Shown: in pieces, positions 1 to 9,012 of the stretch
How positions within the stretch are numbered: position 1 is the first letter of the stretch
Layout: each line of letters starts with the position of its first letter
Assembly (NCBI GenBank): GCA_001485295.1
Contig: BBOA01000009.1
Coordinates: 47,445-111,444, forward strand
DNA from: Type-B symbiont of Plautia stali
Lineage (GTDB): Bacteria > Pseudomonadota > Gammaproteobacteria > Enterobacterales > Enterobacteriaceae
DNA: 64,000 bases
Reading direction: 5' to 3'
Notes under the pieces: generated by a model
Told to the model about the DNA's origin: nothing
Databases searched by the model: none
What the model saw: the letters and a program-made list of their open reading frames with translations, nothing else
Program-made: the position numbers and the translations under genes

Positions 1-642
1 GATATCGATCGGCGCATCGTCCGGCAGCGTATCGGTCGCGACGCGGCCCACCGCCTGGATAATCGCCTCAATATCGCTTTCCGCTTCGATGCCGATAAGC
101 AAATTCGGCTGCTCATCCGCGCGTTCGCGGATGCTGGCAACAAAGGCACGGCGCACCTGCTTGTATTTGCTGAACAGCTGCGTCAGCGAGTCGATCATTT
201 TCGCAGGCGGCGTTTTCACTTCTGACAGCAACAGCGCATGGCCACCGTCCAACACGGTTTGCTGACTCAGCGCATCGCCCTCTTCGCCTAACAGATGAGC
301 GATCTCGGCAGGAGAGAACTCTTTGCCAGTCGGAAGCTTAGGATTGAGGAACAGCGTTTCACCGCGCGTCATCTCAAACAGCGTGCGCACTGGCAGACGC
401 AGACAAGCCTGCTCGCCCGCGATCGCATCGCTCATCGCTTCCTGCGAGGTAAAAAATGGAATGACACTGCGACCATCCTCTTTTTCCCAGTGCTGCAAAT
501 CGACCGGCGTGTCCGCAGCGAACTGCGTTTCTGTACTTTCACCCGGCATCCAGACGTCGGCGGTCAGCAACAGCTGAAAAAACTCCGGGCGGTGCGCCGG
601 CTCGTTCGCCGCCAGCTTCAGTACCTCTTCAAGACGATTCAT
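1..642 (-). CDS. sseB: SseB, partial (3' end outside window)
   Basis: Reading the minus strand from an ATG at 642 gives 214 open codons running off the left edge. The protein starts MNRLEEVLKLAANEPAHRP, and conserved blocks such as VDLQHWEKEDG, PVRTLFEMT, LPTGKEF and QPNLLIGIEA match enterobacterial SseB, about 258 residues in E. coli. SseB was named for enhanced serine sensitivity when overproduced, and its biochemical role is poorly defined. The gene lies directly downstream of pepB on the same strand, which is the E. coli order. No stop or frameshift is seen in the visible part, so it is probably intact, but the last 40-50 residues cannot be judged. Confidence 0.9.
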   Translation of the reverse strand, partial: MNRLEEVLKLAANEPAHRPEFFQLLLTADVWMPGESTETQFAADTPVDLQHWEKEDGRSVIPFFTSQEAMSDAIAGEQACLRLPVRTLFEMTRGETLFLNPKLPTGKEFSPAEIAHLLGEEGDALSQQTVLDGGHALLLSEVKTPPAKMIDSLTQLFSKYKQVRRAFVASIRERADEQPNLLIGIEAESDIEAIIQAVGRVATDTLPDDAPIDI

Positions 643-688
643 ATTTTGCCTTTCTCACCAAGCCGACGGCGCACCGTCGCTAGATCCT

Positions 689-1975
689 TTACTTTAGCAG
701 CAGATTCGCCAAGGTGCGCACGCCGATGCCGGTGGCGCCTGCCGACCATTGATCCACCGCGCCCTTGCGGTAGGTCGCGGAACAGTCGATATGTAGCCAG
801 CCCTCCTGATAGAGGGTGACGAAATGCGACAGGAACGCCGCCGCGCTGCTGGCACCCGCTGAATGCGCCGCGCTGGCGATGTTATTGAGATCGGCGAAAT
901 TAGACGGCAGATGGCTGCGGTGGAACTCCGCTAGCGGCAGACGCCAGAAAGGCTCTTTCTCGCTGGTGGCGCTGCCCATCAGCGACTGCGCCAGTACGTC
1001 GTCGAAGGTGAAGAGCGCGTGGTAGTCGTTGCCCAGCGCGGTTTTCGCCGCGCCGGTCAGCGTCGCGGCGTCAATCAGCAGCGTCGGCTGTTGTTCGCTG
1101 GCGTCGATCAGACCGTCGGCCAGCACCAGACGACCTTCCGCATCGGTGTTCATCACTTCGACCGATTTGCCGTTACGGTAGCGGATGATGTCGCCAAGGC
1201 GGAATGCGTTGCCGCTCACCATATTGTCGGCGCAGCAGAGGAACAGCTTAACGCGCTGTTTGAGGCCGCGCGCAATCGCCAGCGCCAGCGCTCCGGTCAC
1301 GGTGGCCGCGCCGCCCATATCGGACTTCATTGAGTCCATAAAGGCGCTCTGCTTCAGGCTGTAGCCGCCGGTGTCAAAGGTTATGCCTTTACCCACCAGA
1401 CAGGCGTAGACCGGCGCGCTGCCGTCGCCGGTCGGGTTGTAGTCCAGTACCAGCAGCACGGGCGGACGGCTGGAGCCGCGTCCTACAGTATGCAGGCCGA
1501 GATAGCCCTGCTCGCGCAGATCGTCGCCGCGTGTGACGCGATAGCTGACCGCGTCGCCGCCGACTTCAGCGATCAAATCGATAGCGCTGTGCGCTAGATC
1601 TTCCGGGCCTAGCTCTTCGGCTGTCAGGTTAATGGTGTCGCGCACCCAGTCGATAATGCGCAAGCGGCGAGAAAACTCCGCCTGATCCTGCTCGTTAAGC
1701 GTCGGCCAGTCCACGTTGCGCTGCCCTTTCGGCCCGCGATAGCCCTGCCAGAACGCCCAGCACAGCTCCAGATCCCAGCATTCGCCGCTCAGCACCGCAT
1801 GACGAATGCCCTGCCCGTCGATTTTACGCGCTGCGCGCTGAATGGTATTGAGTGCATCCGCACCGGTCAGGTGAATGGTCAGGCCGCTGTCGTTGCTGGT
1901 CAGAATCGCTTTCTCGCCCCAGCGCGCATCAGCGGGCTGGTGGCTCAGCGTAATGCTCATCGGTTGTGTTGTCAT
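689..1975 (-). CDS. pepB: Aminopeptidase B (peptidase M17 family)
   Basis: This 428-residue protein matches E. coli PepB along its whole length. It removes N-terminal amino acids from peptides in the cytoplasm and uses two metal ions. The expected metal and catalytic residues are present: K196 and D201 in [11 protein letters not shown]219 in MKSDMGG, and D278 with E280 in [13 protein letters not shown]. The ATG at 1975 follows a CGGAG ribosome site; the internal Met at residue 6 is the alternative start. In E. coli pepB is the last gene of the isc operon after iscX, but here it follows iscS directly across 132 bp. It shows no frameshift or nonsense codon and is probably functional. Confidence 0.95.
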   Translation of the reverse strand: MTTQPMSITLSHQPADARWGEKAILTSNDSGLTIHLTGADALNTIQRAARKIDGQGIRHAVLSGECWDLELCWAFWQGYRGPKGQRNVDWPTLNEQDQAEFSRRLRIIDWVRDTINLTAEELGPEDLAHSAIDLIAEVGGDAVSYRVTRGDDLREQGYLGLHTVGRGSSRPPVLLVLDYNPTGDGSAPVYACLVGKGITFDTGGYSLKQSAFMDSMKSDMGGAATVTGALALAIARGLKQRVKLFLCCADNMVSGNAFRLGDIIRYRNGKSVEVMNTDAEGRLVLADGLIDASEQQPTLLIDAATLTGAAKTALGNDYHALFTFDDVLAQSLMGSATSEKEPFWRLPLAEFHRSHLPSNFADLNNIASAAHSAGASSAAAFLSHFVTLYQEGWLHIDCSATYRKGAVDQWSAGATGIGVRTLANLLLK

Positions 1976-2107
1976 CGCGAAACTCCGTATGCGTTACAAA
2001 TGTCATCCAGCCAGAAGCGCAGGCTTTAGCGGTTAAACGTCAGACCTGATAACAGATATTGTTTGGTGACGCCAAGGGATCCGGTTGGAGGGACAACGGG
2101 GCGGGCA

Positions 2108-3274
2108 TTATCGTGCGGTGGACACCGGCGCGCGCAGTCGGATCACCACCTTTTGCACCAGCGCAATAGCGTAGTTGATCTCTTCTTCCGTGGTGAAGCG
2201 GCCGAGCGAGAAGCGCAGCGAACTGTGCGCTAGGGCCTCATCCAGCCCGATAGCGCGCAACACGTAAGAGGGTTCCATACTGGCGGAGGTGCAGGCCGAG
2301 CCGGAAGAGAGCGCCAGATCTTTTAAGGCCATAATCAGCGATTCGCCGTCAACGCCAGCGAAACTGATATTGAGAATATTCGGCGTGCTCTGCGCCAGAT
2401 CGCCGTTGAGCTGCACGTTGTCCAGCGCACTTAGTTCCTGCCACAGCTGCGCGCGCAGCGTCGCTAGTCGCGCCATTTCGCTTTCGCGCGCCTCGCGAGC
2501 CAGAGCGAAGGCTTCGCCCATGCCGACAATTTGATGCACCGGCAGGGTGCCGGAACGCATGCCGCACTCATGCCCGCCGCCGTGCATCTGCGCGTCGATG
2601 ACGACTTTAGGTTTACGGCGCACGTAGAGCGCGCCGATACCTTTCGGGCCGTAGAGCTTGTGGGCGGAGAACGACACCAGATCGACCTTGAGTTCGCTGA
2701 GATCGATCGGCAGCTTGCCGACGCTCTGGGTGGCGTCGACGTGAAAGAGAATATCGTGCGCGCGCAGGAGTTCTCCGATGGCGGCAATATCTTGGATCAC
2801 GCCGATCTCATTATTGACATGCATCAGCGACACCAGCACGGTGTCGTCGCACAGCGCGTCGCGTACCGCATCCGGCGTAATGATGGCGTTGGCCGGCGGC
2901 ATCAGATAAGTAACGCTAAAGCCTTCGCTCTCCAGCTGTTTGCAGCTGTCGAGCACCGCTTTATGTTCGGTTTGGCTGGTAATGATATGGTTGCCGCGCG
3001 CGCGCTGGGCATGCGCGGCGCCTTTCAGAGCGAGGTTGTTAGATTCAGTGGCACCGGAAGTAAAAATGATTTCACGCGGATCGGCATTGACCAGTTCCGC
3101 AATCTGATTACGCGCAACATCTACTGCCTCTTCAGCCTGCCAGCCGAAAAGGTGCGAACGAGAAGCCGGATTACCAAAAGCGCCGTCCAGCGTCAGGAAC
3201 TGCATCATTTTGCTGGCCACACGCGGATCGGCCGGCGTGGTCGCGGCATAATCCAAGTAAATCGGTAATTTCAT
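2108..3274 (-). CDS. iscS: Cysteine desulfurase IscS, C-terminal tail missing
   Basis: This PLP enzyme removes sulfur from cysteine and passes it to iron-sulfur scaffolds, to ThiI and to TusA for tRNA thiolation. The PLP lysine K206 ([12 protein letters not shown]) and the catalytic C328 ([10 protein letters not shown]) are present. I chose the ATG at 3274 because [14 protein letters not shown] aligns with the E. coli start; an in-frame ATG 26 codons upstream gives an unrelated extension. The protein has 388 residues against 404. It follows E. coli IscS up to the RLR near residue 381, then ends in a 7-residue unrelated tail instead of the usual 23 residues. That tail is known to contribute to IscU binding. 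iscU and the rest of the operon are absent downstream. Confidence 0.93.
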   Translation of the reverse strand: MKLPIYLDYAATTPADPRVASKMMQFLTLDGAFGNPASRSHLFGWQAEEAVDVARNQIAELVNADPREIIFTSGATESNNLALKGAAHAQRARGNHIITSQTEHKAVLDSCKQLESEGFSVTYLMPPANAIITPDAVRDALCDDTVLVSLMHVNNEIGVIQDIAAIGELLRAHDILFHVDATQSVGKLPIDLSELKVDLVSFSAHKLYGPKGIGALYVRRKPKVVIDAQMHGGGHECGMRSGTLPVHQIVGMGEAFALAREARESEMARLATLRAQLWQELSALDNVQLNGDLAQSTPNILNISFAGVDGESLIMALKDLALSSGSACTSASMEPSYVLRAIGLDEALAHSSLRFSLGRFTTEEEINYAIALVQKVVIRLRAPVSTAR

Positions 3275-3363
3275 TTCGCTAATCGCTAAAGCTCCGTCAT
3301 ACGTCTTTAATAGCAGATTCGGCCCTGACCACGTTAGCAGTAAGGGCCGCAAAGCAGCGGGGA

Positions 3364-3843
3364 TCAGGAGGCGTAGAGATTGACGTTGATTTCCTGAACG
3401 CGATTGTTCTGGAAACGACGATTGTCCTGTGAGTTCTGACGATCGGCCACGTCGAGGATCTCTTGGTTATTCACCAGTTCAGCCAGCGTGATGTTGTTCA
3501 GGAACTCGCTGATGCGCACGCTGAGGTCGCGCCACAGCACGTGAGTCAGGCAGCACTCGCCGCCCTGACACTTGGTCGCGTCGACCGATTCATCGACGGC
3601 GGTGATAACCTTACCCACCGCAATGGCGGTCGACGCTTTGCCCAGCAGGTAGCCGCCGCCTGGGCCGCGCACGCTGGCCACCAAGCCATGCTTGCGCAGA
3701 CGCGAGAACAACTGCTCCAGATAGGAGAGCGAGATGCCCTGACGCTCGGAAATATCAGCCAGCGGAACCGGCCCTTCATGGGAATGTAGGGCAACGTCCA
3801 GCATCGCTGTAATGGCATAACGTCCTTTGGATGTCAGTCTCAT
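3364..3843 (-). CDS. iscR: Rrf2-family regulator IscR, altered cluster-ligand loop
   Basis: IscR (159 residues here) senses iron-sulfur status and represses the isc operon when it carries a [2Fe-2S] cluster. The winged helix-turn-helix with [17 protein letters not shown] and [10 protein letters not shown] is intact. In E. coli the ligands are C92, C98, C104 and H107. Here the same stretch reads [11 protein letters not shown], with cysteines at 92, 97 and 98 and the histidine at 101. It looks like an in-frame six-codon loss between two copies of CQG plus a new cysteine. Cluster binding may be changed or lost, while DNA binding to type 2 sites, which needs no cluster, could persist. iscS follows 89 bp downstream and trmJ lies upstream. 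Confidence 0.93.
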   Translation of the reverse strand: MRLTSKGRYAITAMLDVALHSHEGPVPLADISERQGISLSYLEQLFSRLRKHGLVASVRGPGGGYLLGKASTAIAVGKVITAVDESVDATKCQGGECCLTHVLWRDLSVRISEFLNNITLAELVNNQEILDVADRQNSQDNRRFQNNRVQEINVNLYAS

Positions 3844-3905
3844 AGCGTACCACCTCGATAGCGTCCGGTTACGGGAGGATTAGCAAAAGATAGACAGAGT
3901 CTGAC

Positions 3906-3930
3906 ATTCCCGAGTATTTTAGTCAACTAT
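3906..3930 (-). promoter_or_regulatory. IscR type 1 operator overlapping the iscR promoter
   Basis: On the minus strand this 25-bp stretch reads ATAGTTGACT then AAAATACTCGGGAAT. It agrees with the type 1 IscR consensus ATASYYGACTRWWWYAGTCRRSTAT at nearly all positions. It contains a TTGACT -35 element and lies about 60 bp upstream of the iscR ATG, as in E. coli. Type 1 sites are bound by cluster-loaded IscR, so this operator is kept although the ligand loop of IscR is altered. Confidence 0.75.
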
Positions 3931-3987
3931 TTAACCTATTATTATTTCGCTCAACTATTATTTAACTGAGTAATTTACTCAATTACT

Positions 3988-4722
3988 TTACTCTTTCTCG
4001 CCTTTGCGCTTTTCAAACGAGGCCAGCATGCCGCGCAGGATATTCAGCTCGTCGCGCTCGAGACGGGCACGCGTGTAGAGGCGGCGCAGCTTGCTCATCA
4101 CCTGCCCCGAATTCCCTTCGCGGATAAAGCCGCTGTTGAGCATGATCTGCTCCAAGTGCTGATAGAAACGCTCCAGATCGTCCACCAGCGGATAGGGCGC
4201 GGCATATTCCGGCGCGGGCTGCGCCTTTTCCTGCGCCGTCAGCCACGCTATACGCACTTCATAGGTGATGATCTGCACCGCCATCGCTAGGTTAAGCGAG
4301 CTATATTCCGGGTTGGCCTGAATGGCGACGTGATAGTGGCACTTTTGCAGTTCTTCGTTGGTCAGGCCGCCGCGCTCGCGGCCAAACACCAGCGCCACCG
4401 GCACCTGCTGGCCCTCTTCCACGCTTTTTACGCTGCATTCGCGCGCGTCGAGCATCGGCCAAGGGAGCGAGCGCGAGCGGGCGCTGGTGCCGACCACTAG
4501 GCTACAGCCGGCGATCGCCTCATCGAGCGCATCGACGATCTTCGCGTCGCCGATAACGTCGCTGGCGTCCGCCGCCAGAGAGATAGCCTGCGAGTCAGGC
4601 TTCACCAGCGGGTTGACAAGATAGAGGTTGCTTAAGCCCATGGTTTTCATCGCGCGGGCCACAGAGCCCATATTACCGGTATGAGAAGTTTCCACCAGTA
4701 CAATTCGAATGTTATGCAGCAT
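3988..4722 (-). CDS. trmJ: tRNA (cytidine/uridine-32-2'-O)-methyltransferase TrmJ
   Basis: This 244-residue SPOUT-family enzyme methylates the ribose at position 32 in the anticodon loop of several tRNAs, using S-adenosylmethionine. It is collinear with E. coli TrmJ (246 residues). The N-terminal block [20 protein letters not shown] and the knot-forming segments [17 protein letters not shown] and [14 protein letters not shown] are present. The ATG at 4722 aligns with the E. coli start. trmJ lies upstream of iscR on the same strand and is divergent from suhB, as in E. coli. No damage is seen. Confidence 0.95.
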   Translation of the reverse strand: MLHNIRIVLVETSHTGNMGSVARAMKTMGLSNLYLVNPLVKPDSQAISLAADASDVIGDAKIVDALDEAIAGCSLVVGTSARSRSLPWPMLDARECSVKSVEEGQQVPVALVFGRERGGLTNEELQKCHYHVAIQANPEYSSLNLAMAVQIITYEVRIAWLTAQEKAQPAPEYAAPYPLVDDLERFYQHLEQIMLNSGFIREGNSGQVMSKLRRLYTRARLERDELNILRGMLASFEKRKGEKE

Positions 4723-4845
4723 AGATTGGCGTCAGTTCAGTGAGGAAATGATGGGCAGAATGCTAACATAAGTCGAGACATTTAAAGAACGCGCTGCTAC
4801 ACTTTGCGCCGTTTTCCCTCGTTTAACATCCAGTGAGAGATACCG

Positions 4846-5649
4846 ATGCATCCGATGCTTAACATCGCCGTGCGCGCGGCACGCAAGGCCGGCAACCTGA
4901 TTGCCAAGAATTATGAAACCCCGGACGCGGTCGAAGCTAGCCAGAAAGGCAGCAACGACTTTGTTACCAATGTTGACCGTGATGCAGAACGACTGATTAT
5001 CGAAGTGATTAGCAAATCATACCCGCAGCACTCTATCGTAACGGAAGAGAGTGGCAAACTAGCGGGCGACGATCAGGACATTCAATGGGTTATCGATCCG
5101 CTGGATGGCACCACCAATTTTATCAAACGCCTGCCGCATTTCTCTGTTTCTATCGCCTTACGTATCAAAGGCCGTACCGAAGTGGCCGTGGTTTACGATC
5201 CAATGCGCAACGAACTCTTCACTGCAGTACGCGGTCAGGGCGCGCAGCTTAACGGCTACCGTCTGCGCGGCAGCAGCGCGCGCGATCTCGACGGCACTAT
5301 TCTCGCTACTGGCTTCCCGTTCAAAACCAAGCAGCATGCGCCCGCCTACATTAACGTGGTGGCGAAGCTGTTTACCCAATGCGCTGACTTTCGCCGCACC
5401 GGCTCCGCCGCGCTGGATCTGGCCTATGTCGCCGCCGGTCGCGTCGATGGTTACTTTGAGATTGGCCTTAAGCCGTGGGATTTCGCCGCTGGCGAATTGC
5501 TGGTGCGCGAAGCGGGCGGTCTGGTAACGGACTTTACCGGCGGTCACGGTTATATGCACTCGGGCAACATTGTGGCAGGCAATCCGCGCGTGGTGAAGTC
5601 GCTGCTCTCCAGCATGCGTGACGAGCTGAGCGAAGTGCTGAGGTGCTGA
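4846..5649 (+). CDS. suhB: Inositol-1-monophosphatase / Nus factor SuhB
   Basis: The protein has 267 residues, the same length as E. coli SuhB. It hydrolyses inositol monophosphates with Mg2+ and also joins the rRNA antitermination complex with NusA and NusB, which is likely its essential role. The metal-binding motifs are present: E67 in VTEESG, D84 and D87 in DPLDGTTNF, and the C-terminal PWDFAAGELLVREAGG. The ATG at 4846 lies 8 nt after a GAGAGA ribosome site. A dispersed hairpin repeat follows about 40 bp after the stop, then a terminator. The gene looks intact. Confidence 0.95.
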   Translation: MHPMLNIAVRAARKAGNLIAKNYETPDAVEASQKGSNDFVTNVDRDAERLIIEVISKSYPQHSIVTEESGKLAGDDQDIQWVIDPLDGTTNFIKRLPHFSVSIALRIKGRTEVAVVYDPMRNELFTAVRGQGAQLNGYRLRGSSARDLDGTILATGFPFKTKQHAPAYINVVAKLFTQCADFRRTGSAALDLAYVAAGRVDGYFEIGLKPWDFAAGELLVREAGGLVTDFTGGHGYMHSGNIVAGNPRVVKSLLSSMRDELSEVLRC

Positions 5650-5687
5650 TACCTTTACAGCACACGCCGCAGACGTAAAACGCGGAG

Positions 5688-5752
5688 GGTATGAGTCGAG
5701 GAGCAAAGAGTCCCGCGCCAAGGATGACTTAAGCGACTTTGCGATCGATTCA
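5688..5752 (+). repeat. Dispersed 3'-flanking repeat, copy 1 (degenerate)
   Basis: This shares GAGCAAA, GTCCCGCGCCAAGGATG and CTTTGCGATCG with the copies at 12395-12484 and 60020-60092. All three have the same orientation and begin 30-50 bp after the stop codon of a plus-strand gene, here suhB. In this copy the right arm of the first hairpin and all of the second hairpin are eroded, but the AAGGAT loop sequence remains. Confidence 0.6.
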
Positions 5753-5782
5753 TATCCTTAGCGCCTGTACAGTACAAAAAAT

Positions 5783-5808
5783 AAAGGCAGCTTTTCAGCT
5801 ACCTTTTT
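5783..5808. terminator. Terminator between convergent suhB and membrane-protein gene
   Basis: AAAGGCAGC, a six-base loop and GCTACCTTT form a stem with one mismatch, followed by Ts on the plus strand. An A-rich flank on the left would give a T-run on the minus strand, so it may work in both directions for the two convergent genes. Confidence 0.6.
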
Positions 5809-5824
5809 CATTTCTCTCACCCTG

Positions 5825-6787
5825 TTAGCGACGTTTGTGACTCAGCACCTGACGCAGCTGAGTGCGACGGCCGATGCGTCCCATCACCGCCGCCAGCACC
5901 GCTTCAATCAGTAGCATAAAGAAGGCGTACCAGCTCGCTTTCGCGGTTGCCGCAGCAGCCTGCTCCGCCGCTTCACGCGCTTTCTGTTCCGTCTGTTGCT
6001 TCAGCTGTTGAACTTCCTGATCGCTCTTACCGGTGCGCGCTTTGAGAATGTTTTTCAACTCGTCGCGGTCAGCTGCCTGCAGCGTATCAGCATGACGATT
6101 CATCATGCTGCTAATCCAGTTGGTGGTATCCCTATCGGCATTCTGCGGATTTTGCGCGGTATTTTTTGCCTGATTCTCCACATTATTCGCTTCGTTGTTC
6201 ACATCCTGCTGTAAATTTTCCGGTTGCAATTCAGGTTTGCCGGTTCGGCGCAGCATATTCTGCAATTCATTTTGCAGATCGTCTAGATTGATATTATTTT
6301 CCTGCAGCTTATGTCTGCCATAATCGGTGGCTGTCTGCGCCGCGGCGGAAATACCACTGCCTACTGCATGGAAACCCGCGCCAATAATAATATTGAACGC
6401 GCCGCCGATCAGGTTGCTGGCTAAAGAGACCGCCAGCCAGATAGTAAATAAGGTGCTCAGACCGAACATTAGCAGACCGTGCAGTGCGCCTTCGTGCTGC
6501 GCTAGCCGGCCAGCCAGATAGCTGCCCACCGTCATCGCGATTAACATGCTCACGCCGGTCCAGATCAGGGCGCCGATGCCGAGATGCTGCAGCGGATTTT
6601 GCTCCTGCTGTGGGTCCACCGTAGTGGCGCCGATAGCCGTGCCGAGCAGCGTTAGTAAAATATGTACAATCAGCGCGCCAATTACCCCAACGAATACTGC
6701 GCTCCAAGAAATACGTTTTAACGGTAATCCTGCGTGCATTTCAGTAATGGTTTCTGTTGTACCATTATTAATCCGAGTTTCATACAT
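5825..6787 (-). CDS. Conserved membrane protein of unknown function with polar central domain
   Basis: I do not recognise a characterised function. The 320-residue protein has three or four N-terminal hydrophobic segments: around residues 25-50 (VFVGVIGALIVHILLTLL), 68-90 and 100-130. A long Gln/Asn/Ala-rich polar region follows at about 140-280, predicted helical and partly coiled (QQLKQQTEQKAREAAEQAA), and a final membrane segment lies near 285-305 (WYAFFMLLIEAVLAAVMG). Similar proteins in Erwinia and Pantoea are, as far as I recall, annotated only as hypothetical or PhnA-like. I chose the ATG at 6787 because GAGGAGAA lies 5 nt upstream; an ATG 8 codons earlier has no such site. It is intact and convergent with suhB, next to a heavily decayed zone. 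Confidence 0.8.
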   Translation of the reverse strand: MYETRINNGTTETITEMHAGLPLKRISWSAVFVGVIGALIVHILLTLLGTAIGATTVDPQQEQNPLQHLGIGALIWTGVSMLIAMTVGSYLAGRLAQHEGALHGLLMFGLSTLFTIWLAVSLASNLIGGAFNIIIGAGFHAVGSGISAAAQTATDYGRHKLQENNINLDDLQNELQNMLRRTGKPELQPENLQQDVNNEANNVENQAKNTAQNPQNADRDTTNWISSMMNRHADTLQAADRDELKNILKARTGKSDQEVQQLKQQTEQKAREAAEQAAAATAKASWYAFFMLLIEAVLAAVMGRIGRRTQLRQVLSHKRR

Positions 6788-7010
6788 GCTAGTTCTCCTC
6801 GCAACAGACAACGTTAAATAAGCAGTATTATTAAAGGGACATAAGATCCGGTTATGTTATTTAGCATAGACGAGAAAACTATTTTCACCACTATCCGCAA
6901 TAATATAGTGCGATTAACGCAGCGCAAAATGTAAGACAAGCAAAGCGGAACTAAGCTAAGGCGAAAAATAATACTTTATTTCATCGAACTCATGGTTCAG
7001 GTAAAGGCCC

Positions 7011-7813
7011 TCAGGCCACCGCCGATGCCAGGCGCGGCGCTTTGCCATAAGCCAGAATTACCGTAACCAGCAGCGTGCCGCCGATTAGTGCTAGCAGGGG
7101 CATTCCATCACCGTCGTGGACGCCGCTGCGCCAGCAGGCCGACAGCGGAAATGGTCAGTGCCATCGCCGCGGCCGATAACACGCCCCATAGATAGACGCC
7201 AATGACGCGCGAAAATAGCAGCATCATGATGGCGCCCGAACAAGGCGCAGCCCCATCGACGCGACCAGCAGAAGCTGCGTTTTAACGCTGACCGCGCTGG
7301 CGACCTGCTGCGCGCTCGGCACATGGGCATATCCGCAGCCGCAGTGCGCGTCGTGCTGATGGGCAGCGCTCAGACGATGGAATTTCACGGGCGCGCACGG
7401 CCGCCACAGACCCTTTATCGCCCACGCGCCGATCCACAGGCCCAGCCCCATCACCAGCATAAGGGTCACTAGCCCGATCGCCACGCTGCCTTTCAGCAGC
7501 GTCAGCTTTAGCGCCATCTTCAGACCTGTCGGATGCCTCGCGAGAAAGGTGGCGATCACCACTTTGCGTAACCCGGCCCCAGCGCATGCAAAACGTCATA
7601 GATCAGGCTAAACAGCATCAGCATCGCGCCTGCCCGACTGGGATCGGATTTGACCTGTTGCAGCAGCTGAGTCATTTGCTGATACAGCCTTTTCTGCTAG
7701 ATCACGCTTTGCAGCAGTATCTGCGGCCAGTGCTGCCACAACGCAAAGGCGGCTGCCGCTAGCACGACGGCCAGACGCGCCCGCGCGCGGGAAGCGGAAA
7801 GCATCAGTGACAT
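7011..7813 (-). pseudogene. NicO-family nickel/cobalt transporter, frameshifted
   Basis: Several frames together read as a NicO (NiCoT-related) metal transporter. They show an N-terminal hydrophobic stretch, DVLHALGPG at the place of the family's HALGPGHGK motif, VIATFLARHPT, a His/Cys-rich loop (HQHDAHCGCGYAH), and C-terminal segments with VIGVYLWGVLSAAAMA. An in-frame TAG follows the first segment, the frame breaks at the GPGHGK-like motif, and it breaks again near 7240. The span is about 270 codons, shorter than usual, so internal deletions are likely. The upstream gene encodes a DUF1007 protein, a usual partner of such transporters, and overlaps it by 10 bp. The locus is not functional as read. 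Confidence 0.75.
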
Positions 7814-8433
7814 GTTGTCAACGTTACCTTTTTCGTAAACTGTCGCCCTAGATCCATCTGCTAGGGAAGCGCATCGACCTTATCCAGCGACAGCGCATAC
7901 TGCTTCAGATTATCGTCCGGCTTCGGCGTCTGCAGCGCAAACTGACAGCGTGTCTGTAGCTCGGACGGCAGGCTGAGCGCACGGTCATTTTCATAGATCA
8001 TATCGACGAAATAGGTGGGATCGAAGGTCAGGATCTCGAAGCGCTGGCCCGCTAACTACGGCGGCTCCGCCAGCGACAGGGTAAATTCCAGCACCACTTT
8101 GTGGCCGCTGCGCGACAGACCGTAGGTTTTTGGCAGACAGAGAAATTCAACGCGCTGGACGTTGTGCCACACCTCAGAAAAGTAGTGCTGGCCAAGCACG
8201 TTCGCCATCGCTTCCGCTGCCAGCTTTTTCCACGTGTCGCTGCCTGGCTTCGCGTCGCCGGCGTCATAAAGCAGATCGGCTGAGGTAATCTCGTCCATCG
8301 TCTAGGTCATTTTTAGTCCGGTAAAAGTGTCACCGTCAGCAAGCAGCGCGGTTTTCATGTCAATAAAGCTGTGCGGATGGGTAGAGCTGGCCGCGCTTGT
8401 CAGCAGCAGTAGCGTTAAAAGAATGCCTCTCAT
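7804..8433 (-). pseudogene. DUF1007 family periplasmic protein, three in-frame ambers
   Basis: One frame of 209 sense positions runs from the ATG at 8433 to the TGA at 7804 and is interrupted only by TAG at codons 44, 126 and 191. The protein has a signal peptide (MRGILLTLLLLTSAASS) followed by THPHSFIDM, then MDEITSADLLYDAGDAKPG, DPTYFVDMIYEND and DLGRQFTKKVTL. This is the DUF1007 pattern of proteins found next to NicO nickel/cobalt transporters. The ambers fall where family members appear to have Trp or Gln: KMT*TMDE, EPP*LAGQ and ALP*QMDL. There is no frameshift, so decay is recent or read-through would be needed. The function in the family is uncertain, probably handling of metal for the transporter. 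Confidence 0.75.
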
Positions 8434-8589
8434 TCATAATGTTATAAAGTTACATCATTAAAAGCGCCTATAAGTAACAAAAAATTGTTACCCATGCTGA
8501 AGCATTGCAAAAAAAACCAGATCAAAGCTGCGGGCTTTTTCGCCATTGGCTATTCTTAACGCAGTACTGGACCGCTGAAATCTAGACTG

Positions 8590-9012
8590 ATGAGTTTTGC
8601 TCCCTCTTCGGCACCACTTCGGCACCACTCTCTGCACCCGATCACAGCGCCGTTGCTATCTGCTGTAGTTATACTCACCCACGCTCGCACTCACGCTTGA
8701 AAAACTCTGTCAGTTGAACGGGGTTGACGCTGTCGTCGCCTGACAGGATATCGAAGATGTCGGGGAGGAGATACAGTGCTATCACCAGCTGGAACTACAT
8801 CAGATGGTGGACGGCAGCTTTCGCATTCACGGCACCGAGCTAGATCGGCGACTCTACCTGCTGCACTGGCTGTGGTGCGGGGCTGCGTTTGTCGGAATCT
8901 TTCGTATGCGACCATTTTGCCGCACCGCTGCGCCAGCAGCTGAAGATGATGAAAATAGAAAAGGCGCTCTGCGACGAACTCAATCTACAGGCGCTGATCC
9001 AGCACTGCGGCC
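8590..9012 (+). pseudogene. csiE: CsiE remnant (N-terminal part)
   Basis: Fragments in two frames match the N-terminal half of CsiE, a PRD-containing protein of unknown role induced in stationary phase in E. coli. Recognisable pieces are IEDVGEEIQCYHQLELHQ, DGSFRIHGTELDRRLYLLHW and DHFAAPLRQQLKMMKIEKAL then CDELNLQALIQHCG. A TGA near 8740 and frameshifts near 8890 break it. Homology stops near 9010, where sequence from hcaT on the opposite strand begins, so a deletion has fused the two remnants. In E. coli csiE and hcaT are also convergent neighbours. Confidence 0.7.

Noticed and set aside
1995..2035. Possible iscX 3' remnant (FWLDDIC) just before pepB
   Set aside because: Only about five residues resemble the end of IscX (WLDEAE in E. 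coli) and the surrounding frames show nothing more. This could be chance.
7804..8433. Genetic-code change in which TAG encodes Gln or Trp
   Set aside because: The ambers replace both Gln and Trp. TAG also ends at least six intact genes (tadA, acpS, recO, rnc, nadB, rnfH) at their conserved C-termini, and no intact housekeeping gene has an internal TAG. Reassignment does not fit, though low-level suppression stays open.
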